Assembly: GCA_016866355.1 (NCBI GenBank)
Contig: VGMN01000005.1
Span: 1 to 64,000 of the forward strand
DNA from: Bacteroidota bacterium
Lineage (GTDB): Bacteria > Bacteroidota > Bacteroidia > Chitinophagales > Chitinophagaceae
Direction: 5' to 3'
Length of the DNA: 64,000 bases
Below the pieces are notes generated by a model, which was given only the letters and a program-made list of their open reading frames with translations, made no database searches and was not told where the DNA came from. Each line of letters opens with the position of its first letter. The stretch's first letter is position 1. Positions 62,263 to 64,000 of this stretch are shown piece by piece. The translations under genes and the position numbers were made by a program.

Positions 62263-62946
62263 ATGAGTAAAATCAAAATTAGCATAGAGGAATCCTGGAA
62301 AGCCGCATTAAAAGAAGAGTTCAACAAGCCCTACTTCTTACAATTAGTCAATCACATTAAAACGGAAAAAGAGTTAGGAAATAAAATTTATCCCAAGGGC
62401 TCTTTACTATTCAACGCCTTTAATACTACCCCTTTAAACAAGGTCAAAGTAGTAATATTGGGACAAGACCCTTACCACGGACCTGGTCAGGCACACGGAC
62501 TAAGCTTTTCTGTGCAAAACGGAATGGCTATCCCCCCCTCACTTCAGAATATTTTTAAAGAGCTACAGCAAGACATTGGGATCGCCTACCCAAAAAGTGG
62601 TGATTTAACTTGTTGGGCCAAGCAGGGTGTTTTTTTATTAAATGCCTCCCTCACAGTTAGGGAAGGTGAGCCCATGAGCCATGCTCAAATTGGATGGGCC
62701 AATTTTACTGATGCTGTTATTCAAACAATTTCACAACAACAATCATCGATAGTATTTATGCTCTGGGGAAAGTTTGCTCAAGAAAAACAGCAATTAATTG
62801 ATGCCTCAAAACACTTGATCCTAAAAGCGCCTCATCCATCTCCATTATCAGCGCATCAAGGTTTTTTGGGATGTAAACATTTTTCCTCCTGTAACCAATA
62901 TTTAGTAAAAATGGGCATAGATCCCATTGATTGGCATATCAACTGA
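62263..62946 (+). CDS. ung: Uracil-DNA glycosylase
   Basis: 227 residues, family 1 UDG. Water-activating motif GQDPYHGPGQAHGLSFSV (near residue 66), SLQNIFKELQQDI, LLNASLTVREGEP and the DNA-intercalation motif HPSPLSAHQGFLG (near 190) are all present. It removes uracil from DNA. Starts ATG 62263 just after a -7 element. plsC follows after 6 bases, so both are on one transcript. Confidence 0.97.
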   Translation: MSKIKISIEESWKAALKEEFNKPYFLQLVNHIKTEKELGNKIYPKGSLLFNAFNTTPLNKVKVVILGQDPYHGPGQAHGLSFSVQNGMAIPPSLQNIFKELQQDIGIAYPKSGDLTCWAKQGVFLLNASLTVREGEPMSHAQIGWANFTDAVIQTISQQQSSIVFMLWGKFAQEKQQLIDASKHLILKAPHPSPLSAHQGFLGCKHFSSCNQYLVKMGIDPIDWHIN

Positions 62947-62952
62947 TTCAGC

Positions 62953-63699
62953 ATGAAGTGGTATAAAATTATTTTAGGAAGAGTATGGGCCCTTTGGGCC
63001 TTAACAACATTTGTGGTCAGCTTTCTGATAATTTTATTGCCCTCCTTATCTACTGGTTTAATACCGGATCCAAAAGGACAGGACTACTTTATAAAAATTG
63101 CTAGGAAATGGATTCGAATGTGGCTATTTATTATTGGATGCAGGTTAGTAGTGAAAGGGACAACGCACTTTGAATCAGGTAAAGCCTATATTATCACTTG
63201 CAATCATAATTCATTCATGGATCCCCCTCTTTCTTCTCCCTTTATCCTGGGGCCTAATAAAACAATTGCAAAATCAACCTTTACCAACGTACCCTTATTT
63301 GGCTGGTACTATAAAAGAGGAGGTGTAATGGTTGATAGAAAAAGTGACGAAAGCAGGCGTAAAAGTTATGAGCAAATGAAAAAGGTGCTCCAGTCTGGTA
63401 TGCACATGTGTGTATATCCTGAAGGTACTCGAAACAGAACAACAGCTCCTCTTAAAGCATTTTATAATGGAGCTTTTAAATTAGCAACGGAAACAAATCA
63501 TGCTATCATGCCCGCCGTGTTATTCAATACAAAAAAAGTACTTCCACCAGGCAAATTTCTATATGGTTGGCCAGGGAAGATGGAAATACATTTTTTATCC
63601 CCTATACCAGCTACTGGTTTATCAGCTGAGGAGCTAAAGGAAGTTGTATTTAAAACAATGAGCGATTATTACCAGAAAAATGCAACTAGTAACCGGTAA
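62953..63699 (+). CDS. plsC: 1-acyl-sn-glycerol-3-phosphate acyltransferase-like protein
   Basis: 248 residues. An N-terminal membrane helix (VWALWALTTFVVSFLIILLPSL), then the acyltransferase motif HX4D in CNHNSFMDPP (near residue 84), the FTNVPLFGWYYKRGGVMVDR block, the phosphate-binding YPEGTRNR (near 156) and PAVLFNT. It would make phosphatidic acid from lysophosphatidic acid, after PlsY at 28 kb. Other PlsC-family acyltransferases acting on ornithine or other lipids have the same motifs. Overlaps the convergent lptD-like gene by 14 bases. Confidence 0.9.
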   Translation: MKWYKIILGRVWALWALTTFVVSFLIILLPSLSTGLIPDPKGQDYFIKIARKWIRMWLFIIGCRLVVKGTTHFESGKAYIITCNHNSFMDPPLSSPFILGPNKTIAKSTFTNVPLFGWYYKRGGVMVDRKSDESRRKSYEQMKKVLQSGMHMCVYPEGTRNRTTAPLKAFYNGAFKLATETNHAIMPAVLFNTKKVLPPGKFLYGWPGKMEIHFLSPIPATGLSAEELKEVVFKTMSDYYQKNATSNR

Positions 63700-64000
63700 A
63701 GAATCTAGTTCGATTGATTCGAAGGTCTTGTAACAATCCTGCTTTAGGCGAAACGGTAAAGTTAAAGGAGCGGGTAAATCCAACCGGTATTACATTGATA
63801 GATAGTTGCCAGCAATGTAAGTCTCTGTTTACCGATACCGTCATATACTGAATATCCATTTTTTTAACATCCACACTGGCACTTCCAGATAACTTCCATT
63901 TGGGAGTCAAATTGAAACTACCATTAAGGTTCAATCCATTAGTAAATTCAGTATCAAAGCCACTAAAATCAGAACGCAACCTACTGTAAAAGGAAAGAGA
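63686..64000 (-). CDS. LptD-like outer-membrane protein (C-terminal end, runs off the right edge)
   Basis: Only the last ~105 residues are in the window; the frame stays open to base 64000. The alternating beta-strand pattern (LNLNGSFNLTPKWKLSGSASVDV) and the segment VSVNRDLHCWQLSINVIPVGF with a terminal FTVSPKAGLLQDLRINR are what the C-terminal strands of the Bacteroidota LptD-like (LPS assembly) barrel look like. The call rests on a partial sequence; another outer-membrane barrel is possible. A TTG at 63979 is an internal codon, not a start. Tail-to-tail overlap of 14 bases with plsC. Confidence 0.65.
   Translation of the reverse strand, partial: SLSFYSRLRSDFSGFDTEFTNGLNLNGSFNLTPKWKLSGSASVDVKKMDIQYMTVSVNRDLHCWQLSINVIPVGFTRSFNFTVSPKAGLLQDLRINRTRFFTGY

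Noticed and set aside
1-64000. CRISPR arrays, insertion sequences, transposases, toxin-antitoxin or defence genes
   Set aside because: I looked for regularly spaced repeats, terminal inverted repeats and recognisable proteins and saw none.

Overview
The window looks like an ordinary chromosomal segment of a Bacteroidota bacterium, most likely of the Chitinophagaceae type. The grounds are: promoters of the Bacteroidota form (TTG, about 19 bases, TAnnTTTG), little or no Shine-Dalgarno sequence, a TonB-dependent receptor with a carboxypeptidase-regulatory-like N-terminus, a DUF4270 lipoprotein beside a half-length glycogen synthase, a GSCFA protein, a DUF5117/DUF4953-type metalloprotease and an AT-rich base composition. 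The genus is inference. I see no phage, insertion sequence, CRISPR array, toxin-antitoxin pair or defence island. Coding density is very high and no gene-free stretch exceeds 300 bases.

Layout. 1-2.2 kb: 5' part of a starch-binding 4-alpha-glucanotransferase (MalQ), then a 51-codon membrane micro-ORF and a YqaE/Pmp3-type protein. 2.2-8.1 kb (minus): thrS-infC, a large secreted metalloprotease, then rpmI-rplT behind their own promoter. 8.2-12.5 kb: two tandem secreted paralogues of unknown function facing a TonB-dependent receptor. 12.5-20.6 kb: an ABC-F ATPase, then (minus) gamma-glutamyltranspeptidase, thiolase, imidazolonepropionase and a fused FTCD. 20.7-25.4 kb: an RRM protein, a pullulanase, and a two-gene GMC-type sugar dehydrogenase. 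25.4-32.1 kb: dnaG, a DUF3052-like protein, plsY, prmA, pnp, rpsO. 32.3-38 kb: miaE, a NahK-like kinase, GSCFA, HMG-CoA lyase, rlmB, metK. 38-46 kb: DUF4270 lipoprotein, glgA half, UPF0104 membrane protein, ALDH7, S8 protease, accD, smpB. 46-56 kb (minus): parE-methyltransferase-DUF1835-parC, a peroxiredoxin-like protein and smc. 56-64 kb: orphan ABC ATPase, flavin reductase-like protein, hutU, deoD, hutH, tRNA-Arg(UCU), ung, plsC and the 3' end of an lptD-like gene.

Together the genes cover information processing (thrS, infC, L20, L35, S15, dnaG, topoisomerase IV, SMC, SmpB, PNPase, rRNA/tRNA/protein modification), glycogen/starch turnover (malQ, pulA, glgA) and amino-acid catabolism. Histidine degradation is complete to glutamate (hutH, hutU, hutI, FTCD) but split into two clusters about 40 kb apart. 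ALDH7, HMG-CoA lyase and thiolase point to lysine, leucine and acyl-CoA breakdown.

Two genome-wide habits stand out. Nine of ten convergent gene pairs overlap or abut within 14 bases, and many genes have a TAnnTTTG element so close to the ATG that their mRNAs should be leaderless or nearly so. That second point also shows that several in-frame TTG/GTG starts are false. I found no clearly new multi-gene system. The best leads are the tandem secreted paralogues, the protease placed inside a translation operon, the pnp terminator whose T-run ends at the prmA ATG, a Fe-S-like cysteine motif in the GMC dehydrogenase, and an ABC ATPase with an altered Walker A motif.
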